The translations under genes and the position numbers were made by a program. A stretch of 64,000 nt of DNA from Leptodontidium sp. MPI-SDFR-AT-0119 (Eukaryota; Ascomycota; Leotiomycetes; Helotiales; Leptodontidiaceae), in assembly GCA_020726505.1 (NCBI GenBank), contig JAHLEZ010000013.1, positions 310,001 through 374,000 on the forward strand, read 5' to 3'. Each line of letters begins with the position of its first letter. Positions within the stretch are counted from its first letter, which is position 1. The notes under the pieces were generated by a model. That model made no database searches. It had not been told where the DNA came from and was given only the letters and a program-made list of their open reading frames with translations. Positions 22,031 through 32,270 of this stretch are shown here, piece by piece.

Positions 22031-22927
22031 GTTTGGCAGTTGGATTGGTCGTTTCTATGAACTGAATCTGAAAACTGGATGCAGTTTGAGCGACGTGCAG
22101 CAATTGACCGAGATTTTGATGCACACTCAAGTATATTCGCAAGTGTTGGAATAGAATCACTTTAATTCCGACTGGAAATAACCTGCCTTATATGGTTTCC
22201 CCAGATTCAAGCAAGTCAAAGGGGGAGTTTGCGGGGTGAGCTACCAAACACGGGGCGGCTCCACTTCATCCAAGATGCTGGAATAAAATTTAAAGATCTC
22301 CCGAAATCTGGGGGAATCGCTGATTATTGACCCGAAGAACAAGTCTCATGTGTCGAATTCTATACATTACTTGCTTCAATTTCTCTCCATGAGAACGCCT
22401 CGTCGCTCCTGGCGCCGGAGGGGCATCTGGCGAGAACGGGACGGTGGGGGAAGCCTCGATCTTATCCAAGACATTGGCACGGTGGGATTCAGCTTTATCA
22501 GCCCGTAGAACTGATTCAGGTAATATTCGTGTATCAAGGTTCTTGCTGTTGTCGGCTGCCACATTTTCTCCCCGCGTTTCCCCAGTCTCTGATTTGCTCC
22601 TCCACTTTCCGGTGCCATGGCCGGGACTTACCTTAGCTCGCCAATACACACAATAACAATGCAACACCAAGGGAAGATTTCTACCCAAGGCCCTTGTCAA
22701 TGTGTCTATATGGATATTCGTTCCGGGATGGACTTTTAGTGGACTCCGAGGAGCTGCGAATGCAATCTGCGTTGCTGTCATATACAACTAGGGGTTGTCC
22801 TCGAAAGCCATGATGATTTTCAGTTTCGTCGCAAGGGAAGAGAAACCCCTTGTCGATACGCCTATATTTGCTCTCGCTTTTGCCGGTACATATTCGCCAC
22901 CACTTTCTACACTTTTACATTACCGAG
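22031..22927. promoter_or_regulatory. Divergent promoter region between sugar transporter and GH5 glucanase
   Basis: An 897-bp interval lies between the 5' ends of the transporter (minus) and the glucanase (plus). A TATATAAGG box on the minus strand (22186-22193) serves the transporter side. Four SYGGRG hexamers of the CreA carbon-catabolite-repressor type are present (GCGGGG 22231-22236, CTGGGG 22308-22313, and inverted at 22570-22575 and 22580-22585, the last two only 4 bp apart). That number is close to chance for this length, so only the adjacent pair is mildly suggestive. Confidence 0.35.
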
Positions 22928-24055
22928 ATGAGTCAAGAGAACTTCGTGGCTCATCCGGGCTATCTGGACTGGAGGAAATTCAAAGCGAATGGCGTCAATT
23001 TGGGGAGTTGGTTCTGTCTGGAACACTACATGGTCCCTGAATTCTTTGCAAAATATGGCAAAGGCGCAGAAGATGAATGGAATCTGTGCAAGAACCAAGG
23101 CTCAAACCTCGGATCCATCCTTGAGAAGCACTACGAGACCTTCTTCACCGAAAGTGACATTGATGCCTTCGCGGCAGTGGGTGTTAATCTGCTAAGAATA
23201 CCAACCACATATGCGGCATGGATCATTGCTCCTGGCTCGCCTCACTATCACGGGAACCAGCTTCAGATCTTGAAACGAGTTGCTACATACGCGATTGAGA
23301 AATACGACATGCATATCGTGCTCGACCTCCACTGTTTGCCTGGCGGGGTGAACTGGCTCGAGATTGGAGAAGCCATCGGTCATGGGGAATGGTTCTACAG
23401 CGAAGCGAACCTTGAATTATCCTACAAAGCCGTTGAAGCTGTCATAGAATTCATTCAATCCTCTGGGCACATTGGATCATACACACTAGCACCAGTGAAC
23501 GAGGCGGTCGACAGCAAGGATCTACGAACCTTCGGAACTGATCTCGCGCTTTCCCCAAAAGCTGCTCAATGGTTGCTGAGATACTTCTTGGGGACTATCG
23601 AGCGAGTGGAAACAGTCAATCCGAGCATTCCCGTCATGCTGCAAGATTCTTTCAGAGGAGAGTCTTTCTGGGCACCGCAAATCCCCCGATCCGCAAACGT
23701 TGTCATCGATTCACACTACTACTACTTTGCTGGGCGCGATTTGAATTTGAAGAAAGTTCCAGCCGTCATGGTTGAGGATGCTAAGAGAGCCAAGGGTACG
23801 GGTACATTTCCTGTCCTGATTGGAGAGTGGTCGCTGGAGGCTGAGTTCAACAACAATCTCGCGCTTCGAAAAGCTACATTCGATGCTGGGAGATACTTGT
23901 TTGATAAGTATGTTCAAGGGAGCTGCTTCTGGGCTGGAAAAGTTCTCAGTGTAGAGAATGTACACGGGGAGGGTGCGAAGAGGGACTATTGGAGTTATGT
24001 GCATCTCATCAAGGACGGCGTCATTCAGCCTGTTGACCCATGTTTCAAAGTATGA
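22928..24055 (+). CDS. GH5 exo-beta-1,3-glucanase-like glycoside hydrolase, intracellular
   Basis: This is an intronless gene of 375 codons. The protein resembles the glucan 1,3-beta-glucosidase branch (GH5_9): NGVNLGSWFCLEHYMVPEFF at the N-terminus, GVNLLRIPTTYAAW, HIVLDLHCLPGGVNW, then APVNEA carrying the acid/base Glu, IDSHYYYFAG, and PVLIGEWSLE carrying the nucleophile Glu, with CFWAGKVL before the end. All catalytic positions are intact. The ATG at 22928 begins directly before the conserved HPGYLDWRKF. An upstream ATG at 22850 would add 26 residues that do not make a good signal peptide, so the enzyme is probably not secreted by the classical route. It sits head to head with a sugar transporter. 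A role in turnover of beta-glucan or related glycosides is inferred. Confidence 0.9.
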   Translation: MSQENFVAHPGYLDWRKFKANGVNLGSWFCLEHYMVPEFFAKYGKGAEDEWNLCKNQGSNLGSILEKHYETFFTESDIDAFAAVGVNLLRIPTTYAAWIIAPGSPHYHGNQLQILKRVATYAIEKYDMHIVLDLHCLPGGVNWLEIGEAIGHGEWFYSEANLELSYKAVEAVIEFIQSSGHIGSYTLAPVNEAVDSKDLRTFGTDLALSPKAAQWLLRYFLGTIERVETVNPSIPVMLQDSFRGESFWAPQIPRSANVVIDSHYYYFAGRDLNLKKVPAVMVEDAKRAKGTGTFPVLIGEWSLEAEFNNNLALRKATFDAGRYLFDKYVQGSCFWAGKVLSVENVHGEGAKRDYWSYVHLIKDGVIQPVDPCFKV

Positions 24056-24812
24056 ATAAAAAGAATTGAATGCTCTCACATTTCCGGAAAATTCGAAAAG
24101 AAAGCTTATGCCGTTTCTTTTTGATATTCTTGGTGTCTCTTTCTACTCTCGTGTTCCTTATTCCAACGCCAGAAAGCTGTGCCCAGGCTCGCTTCAGGTT
24201 CTCGTTTCGAGCCTGGTGACAAAAACAAAAACAATCCGTCCACTTATCGGAAACAAAGGAGCAAAATGGAAAAAAAAATGAAGCCAAAAAAATTGTGGTT
24301 GGTACAAGCTTGCTCCTCAGGAGGAGAGGAAATACACTTACAAATCTACAATCTCGTTCAGGCCACCACATCGGCGGTGACTCTTTCCGTTCAGAACAGC
24401 TTAGAGTTGTCTCTTCTCTAATTCGAATGCTTTCTGGTGCCGCATTTTTTTCCCCGGCTCTTTTACCTACATTAGCTCAGAGTCGTCTCTTCTCTGAATG
24501 CGAACGCTAACTATTAGTTTGCTGACCAGGTCGTTATTCCAAGCACTTGTGCATTGAGAAGGCGCCTGGTGAGGTTGTTAGTCAAACGATCGTCAATTGG
24601 AAGTAACGTGTTTGAGGAACAAGCTTGACCCAACCAAGGGTATTGATGTGAGAAAATTTATTATTTGGTTAGATATACTTGTTGAGATTTTGCCAGGCGG
24701 AAGGAAGGCTGCGTGGGTTTCCAGCTGTAGATTTTGATTAATGTCTGAATTTAGCGCTTATTTCATTGGTAATATAAACATGAAGCCAAACATCACCCCT
24801 AGCAATACAGTG
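24056..24812. other. Convergent intergenic region with a short tandem-like duplication
   Basis: This contains the 3' ends of the GH5 gene and the glutaminase gene. A block of about 32 bp is repeated directly with a few changes: CTTAGAGTTGTCTCTTCTCT near 24402 and CTCAGAGTCGTCTCTTCTCT near 24477. Short open frames on both strands here show no domain. Confidence 0.45.
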
Positions 24813-27084
24813 TCACGTTTTCAACGCCAGTAATGCGAAATGCCCGCCCACGACAGGCCGCGCTGTGAAACTCCCAGCGAAGCTAGTTACGAGTTAGTGG
24901 TGGCTCTTTTTCTCTCAAAGTAGTAAGGGATGGAAACTTACTCTCCAGTTTGAACATCATACCAGTCCGTCATAGCTTTATTCGTAGGAGTTTCATTGAT
25001 CCACTTCGCCAGATCCGAGATAAACATCTGCTTCGTCGTCTCTGACGCGATGGATGCAGTCCACATCTCCCAATCGCTTTTAGTATAATTATGTCTCGTA
25101 TCGAGCGGTACGCCATACTTCTGTTCCACAGTTGGGTAGAACGCGCTCTGCATGTCGTACACACTCTGAGGGACGAAGTTGAGATTGAGTAATCTGTCAC
25201 CGTACAAGTTGTACAGCAGACCGTGGGTATCATTCATCCCGTATGAGAGAGTCGTGTGTGGTGGATTCGCATCATGAGCTATACCGAGAGTCTGCCATTG
25301 CGTGATGTAATCAAGAGCGATGTTGGTGTAGTTTGCTCCATCGGCTTGGTTGTCTGTCAGATTCGCGATCACCGCCATGGCTTGAATGCCAATGATCCCT
25401 TTCAATGCCAGATCTGTTTGATTTGCTAGGCTTCCAGCAAAGTCATCAGTTGATATCTGGTCGGCTGGGATAAGAGCTTCTTGGATGAGATATTGTGTCC
25501 ATTGTTTCAGGATGTTGTAATGCTGGTTGAGGTATGAGATGTCGTTGTTGCGTTGCGCATATGCCAGTGTCATAATGAGCATGTTTCCACATTCTTCCAG
25601 AGGTTGAGGCTCGTCTTTCCCATCTGAATGACCGGTGGCGTTCGGATAATGTGCGCCGAGGTCGTGCATTGAATACATGTTTGGATATTGGCCAGACTCC
25701 TGGTTTTCAAACAGAGGATCAAGCATCAGCTTGGCGAGAGAGGGTTGAAGATACAGTAGAATTGGGTAGAATGGGAATATCACATCCACAGTCTGTACAT
25801 TACCATCGGAACTGATCTCTTTGAGGAAGAGATACTGTTTCGTAGAATTGCCGACTAACTGGGTGGCTCCCAACGCCTGACGGGTGGAGAGAGAGGTAAT
25901 TGTCAGGTAGTCTTGCCCGCCTGCGCCTATTGAGTCCGTTGCAATCTTATTGTCAAGCGATGAAGCTGTGCTTGTTGCGGTACTGTAATCATTGTAGAAA
26001 AATGAGACCTAGAGATATCAGCATTTCTCCCCTGCTTCATCGGGTTTATACTCACAGCATCTGTCTCACTTGAAAAATAACTCGTCCACAGTGAAGCAAG
26101 TGGCACGATACCGGTAGCGCCATCAAACTGGATTACTTGCTGTTGCGTAAGACCGATGGTATACAGGGTATTGACAGATCTAGTCACAGAACCCAGATCC
26201 ACGGAAAATCCAAACACAGGGTACTCTTGATTGATTGGTCGATAGTTCGTGTCCTTCGTATTGGCCAACATACCATTATCCTGAAAGGCACCACGGACAT
26301 TGACGTCGGATCCAGATTGATAAGTGAGTTTATCCGAATTTTTGGTCGCCCAGTACCAATATCCCCAATCAGCTTGGTCTGCTGTCTCGCTGAACTCCAA
26401 TTGAGTTTGGCGGTAGACACGGTGATAGGCGATATCATCGCTCGTGGCATCGTATTCCCATTGTGCAACAGAAGAATGGTCACCAGCTACCCATTCTGAG
26501 AGGCCATGTCAGAATGCTTCCTGAAGAATCAACAAGGCAACCTACCAGCAGATATATCAGTGTAAAGCTGTACATCATGAGAATCTCCATCCAAAGACTG
26601 AACCCTAACATCAAGATACGAGAATATCAAAGACTGTCGTTTCTGGTCTTCTGGAGTGATAGGCGACAAGAACGTGATGTTCATTTCTACCTTCCCTCCA
26701 ACGTCCATAGTAAACACACTTTTCGTCGAAGTGTATTCAAACGCTGTTTGGGTTACACTCTGAGGCCCTGGATTCCCCATCCATGTATAAGTCGTTCCAT
26801 CAACCTTGATCATTCCTACCCAGGCAACAATTTGTCCTCTGTTAACCTTGTCAGACATCTCATGTCGTGAGAAGAGGGTGCACGTACGCCCAGAATTGAG
26901 AATATTGCCCTGTCAAGTAACCGCCGTTTCCTCCATCACTGCCAGCGAATTGAAGAACATTCAAATATGGCGATTTGACTGCAAGGGGGATGGCTGGAGG
27001 GCGTGCGGGAGAGAATGTCGATGCCGCATTTGCGACTTGGAGAAGTGTTCCAGCGACTGCCAGAATTGTGCTAGATGTCCTCAT
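24813..27084 (-). CDS. Secreted glutaminase A-like protein (GtaA family)
   Basis: GtaA-type proteins are extracellular enzymes that deamidate glutamine. Minus-strand exons are 27084-26888, 26838-26546, 26495-26056, 26008-24942 and 24882-24813 (introns 47-59 bp, all GT-AG), giving about 689 residues. The first 20 residues are a signal peptide (MRTSSTILAVAGTLLQVANA). Recognised blocks are PPAIPLAVKSPYLNVLQ, GQIVAWVGMIKVDG, ISAEWVAGDHSS across a splice, YDDVI-like TVDVIFPFYPILLY, and then the conserved long helical C-terminal domain: MYSMHDLGAHYPNATGH, EECGNMLIMTLAYAQRN, KGIIGIQAMAVIA, LLYNLYGDRLLNL, and finally TARPVVGGHFALLALK, completed by the last small exon. Several N-x-T/S sites fit a glycosylated secreted protein. 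No defect is seen. Confidence 0.92.
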
Positions 27085-28443
27085 TGTGGCGATATCTCGA
27101 AATTAATATAATGGTGCAAAAGTCCCTACTTGCTCTCACTTGAGAAGTTTCGTCAAACAGCACTCTTGCTACGGAGGATCGTCCGACGAGAAGTCCGTCG
27201 ATTCGAATATGATATGCAGCCCAGGAGGAAGAAATGGTGCAGATAATGACGGAGAAGCCTGGCCGAAATATCAGAACAGTAAGAAAAACATAACGTCCAA
27301 AGTAAAGAGACATGAGCAATTTCCCTACAAAATGACCAAGGAATTCTTTTTATACTTGTGTAAACTTCGGTACGTGATACCACGAGCACATGATGTCAAG
27401 TTCAGGGGAAGTCTCGAGGGATCTACATCACCGCAGGAGTCAAGCAGGCGAAGTCAGCTAGGTCAGTCATCCTTCAAAGCTTACACTTCACACTGTAAAG
27501 GAACGCAAGTCAACCCAATTCCTTGGATTACCAAACCAAGGCAAGATTTTACCTAGAAAGTACCGAGCAAGTCATGAAGCCTATCAGAGCTGCGGAGACA
27601 AGAGAGCGAGCGCGAGGTTGTTGAGATCGACCAACTGCATGTAGTTCGCTAAGCCGCAAGGGGCTGAGATGAGCGTTCTTTACGAAGTTACGTCTCCTCG
27701 ACAGAAACGCCATCCCGTCAGTGCCGGATTTAGCATATCAGCGAATCGGAGGTTCTTCTTCGGGATGGTGGCTTTGGGACAAGCTTTGCTAAGATTCGGG
27801 TGTGGTGTATTGAGTATGTCCAAGCTTCACGCAAAAAGTGACATCGATGGACTCGGCTTAGATTCTTCAAGCCAAAGCCTCGGCAGCTCCATTACTGTAC
27901 TAGCACTTTAACTGTTACTTTCATGCAATTGGTTAGGATCAAGTTAGGATCAAGGTCGTGTCTCTAAATGACCTCAGCTTCGATCCAGAAGTGGAAGGTC
28001 GTAGTAGCAGGATATGTCTCGAGGACGAATCCGATGACCTTGTCTCCAGGACTCACTCAGATCAAGCGAAAACTGCAAGCGAGGGAATCAGGGGAGTGGG
28101 AAAGGGGGAGGGGTTCGGATCAACCCCGCATGTGCGACACAACTCACGATGCATGGTCAGATGCGGGGAAAAGGGGATCGATCAGATGTTGTGGAACGGA
28201 CCTAATTCAAGGATTTTTGGGGGTGAAGATCAGATTGCAACGTTGTACGAGGACTTTGCATTGTACAGTACATTTACTTGAATTTTGGCGATTCAAGATG
28301 AAGATATGCAGAAGTCATCATTGTCCAAGTGAAAAACACTCCAAACATTCTAGAAATCTTGCTGATTAAATTGACATGATATGTATGTAGTAAGTGAAAA
28401 TACATTCGCCACACCATCTCCCAATTTCTCATCCATCACCCAT
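27085..28443. other. Intergenic, about 1.36 kb, no supported gene
   Basis: This lies between the start of the glutaminase gene and the stop of the GH64 gene, both on the minus strand. Plus-strand open frames at 27140-27556 and 27968-28369 lack domains and splice-consistent extensions. It should contain the glutaminase promoter (toward 27100-27400). Confidence 0.45.
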
Positions 28444-29598
28444 CTAATACCCACCAACAACAACCTCCAAAACCACCGGACTCCCATCCCAAACCGCACC
28501 CGCCAAATCACTCGTCCCAGAAGCCCCAACATCATCATACGGAAAGGCATACCCCCTCTTATCCCCATTAACAGCATGCACCACCCTAGAATAATGATTC
28601 GTAACCCCTCCCCCTCCAGCATAATACGCACCCACCTCTCTACCAGGCTGCGCATTATCCTCAAGTAGTGTCGACCTGTTGAGAGCAGCAGCAAGTCTAG
28701 CAGTAAGATTCCCCATAACGTCTGTATTGGCGGGGTAGGCAGCGAAAGGGCCAGTGGAGCAGGAGAAGATATCGCGCGCTGATGGTCTAGCAAAGGCGCC
28801 TATGGAGGGAAAAGTTAGGAGGTTGGTGCTGGGATCGACCTTTGCTGTGCGGGTTCCCCATTGTGCTTGTGTGTCTACAGTCAATGTGTCGCTTTTATAT
28901 CTTTCCCAGACTGCATTCACATAAGCGTCGTAATACCCCTGGAACAGGGAACCGTCCATCACGATCCCTGTGTTGGGACTCAATGCTCGTAGAATACTCC
29001 CATCTTTCCCTCGCACGATGAGGCGGTCCCAACCCTTCCCATCTCTAGAATTCTGAGCCACGAGCCCATCACAGACGCGCTGGAGTCCATCTCGTGGGAT
29101 GCCTGTCACGCTCTGCGTTCCTCCAGAGGTGTTGGTCAAGTTCAGCGCTATAGGGATACTGACGAAATCCACGTAGGAGATATTGGCAAAGATCTGGAAG
29201 TCGTTGAATGTGAATTCGCAGAAACCCCAGTTCTTGCCGTAGTTTGGATCGGATGGGTTGCTGACTGAGGGCTCGACGAGACCGGGCCCAGGATTGAGGA
29301 GGAATGTCAGGGTGTCGTTGATGCAGAACCAGATTCTCCCGCCAGCGATGCGAGGGATTGTTACGAGTGTGCTAGATCCTGGGGGGCCGAGGGGGATGGT
29401 GCAGTTCGCTGTGAGAGGAGAACCGGTTGAGGAGGGTGATTCGGGATAGTAGAGTGTGTGTCCGTCGGACTGGATCAGAACAAAGCGGTAGGCATTGTTG
29501 ATTGCGAGGCCGGTGACATAGGCGTTGACGTTTCGAAAGGAGGTGCGGTTGACGAGCGAGAGGGTGAGAGTGGGATTTGTAGTTGTCGATGCCATCAT
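28444..29598 (-). CDS. GH64 beta-1,3-glucanase
   Basis: GH64 enzymes cut beta-1,3-glucan from within, releasing mainly pentasaccharides. This is a single exon of 384 codons. The fold region shows IWFCINDTLTFLLNPGPGLV, then WGFCEFTFN and, 16 residues after its Glu, the Asp of YVDFVSIPI. That Glu/Asp pair has the same spacing as the known catalytic pair of the Streptomyces laminaripentaose-producing enzyme. Later come RDGLQRVCDGL, GWDRLIVRGKDGSILRALSP, GYYDAYVNAVWERY, and a C-terminal NHYSRVVHAVNGDKRGYAFP. A second Met follows the first directly, so the start could be either. No signal peptide is visible, which is unusual for a wall-acting enzyme and suggests a cytoplasmic role, unconventional export, or an unseen upstream exon. 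Confidence 0.9.
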   Translation of the reverse strand: MMASTTTNPTLTLSLVNRTSFRNVNAYVTGLAINNAYRFVLIQSDGHTLYYPESPSSTGSPLTANCTIPLGPPGSSTLVTIPRIAGGRIWFCINDTLTFLLNPGPGLVEPSVSNPSDPNYGKNWGFCEFTFNDFQIFANISYVDFVSIPIALNLTNTSGGTQSVTGIPRDGLQRVCDGLVAQNSRDGKGWDRLIVRGKDGSILRALSPNTGIVMDGSLFQGYYDAYVNAVWERYKSDTLTVDTQAQWGTRTAKVDPSTNLLTFPSIGAFARPSARDIFSCSTGPFAAYPANTDVMGNLTARLAAALNRSTLLEDNAQPGREVGAYYAGGGGVTNHYSRVVHAVNGDKRGYAFPYDDVGASGTSDLAGAVWDGSPVVLEVVVGGY

Positions 29599-30345
29599 TC
29601 ACAGATAACTATAATGACTTGGCTTGGGAATTCGCGTAATAGGAAAACGAATGTTGAAAAGACTCGAAGGGAGTGGGAGTAAATATGGAAAGATATATAA
29701 ACCTAGGAAGCAAGAACCTAGTTAATGTCTCGAGCCGAGAGCGCATGTTAGTCCAAGATCATGACTTGAGAAAGAAATCATAGAGCGAACAAAGAAGACC
29801 ACACTCAGGGACCCTGTCCATAAGTCTCGCAAGTCAAGAGTGATGAGCTCCTGATCATATGAAACATAAATTTTTCCTTATGAGAAGGATTAGGAGGTGT
29901 AGGAAACGACAAGTAGGCTAGTTTTTATATTTGATATATCTGGAAGATGACAACTGTGGCATCCTTACAGTTGAAGATCTAGAAACAACAAAACGTAATA
30001 TGAGACATATGAACGCAGATAATCAGAATCTAGTGCAGGGTAAACATGATGCGGCGGACTCGTGGCGAAGATCCTCCACCCAAAGTTAGCCCCGTGATCA
30101 AAAGTTATGTGCCACGAGCGCGGATAAGGTGCCAGGTTGAGAGCTCCTTAACGGGCCGTTAATAGTCCACGAGTTGCAGTAGCAGCTTCATACGTTTCGG
30201 TCAATGGAGATACTCTCGCCAAATGCCAATCCCCAATTCCCATTTTGCTCCCTACCTCCCCCTTACCATGCTCATAGCGTCCCAGCCATTTCATATGCCA
30301 ACGTAAGTTCGTAAATCATAATATTCGTCACCGTCAAATACTAGC
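29599..30345. other. Intergenic, no gene seen
   Basis: This 750-bp interval contains the promoter of the GH64 gene (toward 29600-29900) and the 3' region of the Wss1-like gene. No open frame of interest is present. Confidence 0.45.
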
Positions 30346-31718
30346 TCAAGAACTGTCCTTCAGCTTTCCACACGTCGAGCAGGTCCACCACTTCTGTTCC
30401 ATGATCGTTGTGCATTGAGAGCATGTCCAGGTCTGTCCTTGCGATCCCGGGTTCTGAGCAGTAGATACGGTCTTTCTTCTCTGCTCTACTGCCGCTAGCT
30501 GTTTGGTGATCTCCACTGGCCGTTCGGAAGTGCACGCATCACACGCTAGGAAGTTAATAGGGTTGTGAAGTGTGCAAACGGGACATGTCCATCCGCTTGC
30601 AAGAGGTGTGGGAGAGGGCTGGTCGAAAGACTGAGTCGGAGTAGACACTGGAGGTCTGACAGGTGCAGCTGGACCAGACACTGGAGCCGTAGCTGCTCTT
30701 GAAGGCAGTGATTTCGCCGTTGGTTTCTTCGAACCTTCAGCCACTAGACGACTCACAGGCCGGTCCGAATGTTGTCTGACTGGAGGGGCTTTTGTTTTTG
30801 GTTTCGCGGGGGAAGAAGGCGCCTCTCTTTTGAGAGCCGTAGCTGTCAAAGGACCAACATCGCCACCTCCATTACCGGTTGGATTCGACGGTGTTGGTGG
30901 GATGTATGAGTTTCCATACTCCTTCTTCTCATCCTCTTGAACCAGATCCCATAGAGCCTGAGCGATTGCTCGGTCATTCGCTTCATCTTCCTCAGCTTTC
31001 GTGTTGAATCCGTTCTGAGTCGCAGCATCTGCCAAAATCCTAATCTCCTCATCGTCCTTGTTTCCAGATCCGCAACCCTTCAGCACCGTATTGCGTCTCT
31101 CAATAGCACCAACTATGACCTGTCGGATATCCGTACCAACTGGAACCGGTCGTCCACCTAGCTTCTGACCTGATCCCGAGTAGAGTGTCCGTCTCTTCTC
31201 TGCAGCATTGCGAGCTATCCGTCTTGCCTCATCTCTCGGAACTCCTCTTCCACCAAGTCTATGCCCGTCAGACAGGAAACCCTCCCCAGTATAACCCTTC
31301 GACAACAAGCCCTCGTATTCTTTCCGTAGCTGATCCCATAGAGCGTGGAATTTGGCATCGTGCGGTCCGTGGACGTTATGGGATAGCTCATGGAGCATAG
31401 TATCGACGACCTGCTCCATAGGGAGGAACTGGTTCTTGTCGCCAGGGTATCGCAGACGGAGACATATCTGCTGACCTCGATTCTGATTGATTCCTGCGAA
31501 TATTAGCGCATACTACAAGCAAGAATCCTGATATGCCTACCCAGGAGATTTTGCTGGTCTGGGTAGAATTCTGCCAGAGTACCAACAGTCCATCCCCGCG
31601 CTCTCATGAGAGGCTTGACCAGAGATGCGATCTTCTTTAAGGCATGTAAAGCCTCTTTCTCGCGGGGGAACTGGGCCAGATGAGAGTACTGCATAATGAG
31701 GGCATCGTGTTCTGCCAT
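30346..31718 (-). CDS. WSS1: Wss1/SPRTN-type WLM metalloprotease with two RanBP2 zinc fingers
   Basis: Wss1 proteases degrade proteins crosslinked to DNA and work with Cdc48 and SUMO. Exons are 31718-31541 and 31493-30346, a 47-bp intron, 442 codons in all. The WLM domain covers the first 130 or so residues: GWTVGTLAEFYPDQQNLLG, then GQQICLRLR, and the zinc motif HELSHNVHGPHDAKF (HExxH plus third His). Downstream are FLSDGHRLGG, a basic/Pro/Ala-rich linker, and two C-terminal Cys4 zinc ribbons of RanBP2 type (WTCPVCTLHNP with ACDAC; WTCSQCTT with CSTCGK). The first finger is the better match. The architecture is complete. The gene lies tail-to-head behind the gluzincin-like gene on the same strand. 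Confidence 0.92.
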
Positions 31719-32270
31719 GTTGACTTCCTTGCCACGAGGCTGTTGTCTTTGTGGTACTCGAGGAATAGCAGCGCGTTGTCGTGATGAATAAAAGCGTCTG
31801 GAAGAGCAATCCGAAGGAAAATAAATAGGTTCCCGATCAACAAATGAGGCCTGGAATACTCTAGAACGCCTGCGCTCCGTCTTGGTTGATGTTGAAGTGA
31901 ATAGGTAATCAAGAGGCGAGGCTGAAGACGTGGGTCTTGTTGCCTTCAGCGAGGCTAGCCGCTTGGAGAAAGTGGGGAAACAAATGTGACTTAGTTATGC
32001 GAGAAATCCTTTATTAAATGTCCATCATTCAGATAATGCTTTTATTTACTTGTTCCTTCCTAGAATACATTTCGGCTTCAGTAGTAGGTGCGTTGGTTGA
32101 AGAGAGTATTTGACTACTTCAAGCGGAAACGTACCGTCCAAGTGATTAATTACATCCTCGCTCTCAGAAAAGGCCACCCACTCGAGAAGCGATTCCCGCC
32201 TTTAGGAGGCACGATGCAACTGTTCTATGCCGTATCATTTCTCTTCGTCTGTTCATGCGCCACCATTCCC
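31719..32270. other. Intergenic, promoter of the Wss1-like gene
   Basis: This 550-bp interval separates two minus-strand genes. No coding signal is seen. It holds the terminator of the gluzincin-like gene and the Wss1 promoter. Confidence 0.45.

Noticed and set aside
22031..22927. Cluster of CreA (SYGGRG) sites as proof of catabolite repression
   Set aside because: Four hexamers in about 900 bp is near chance expectation on both strands, so it is kept only as a weak note.
27140..28369. Plus-strand frames of 138 and 133 codons
   Set aside because: No domain, no splice-linked neighbours, weak start context. Likely chance frames in intergenic DNA.
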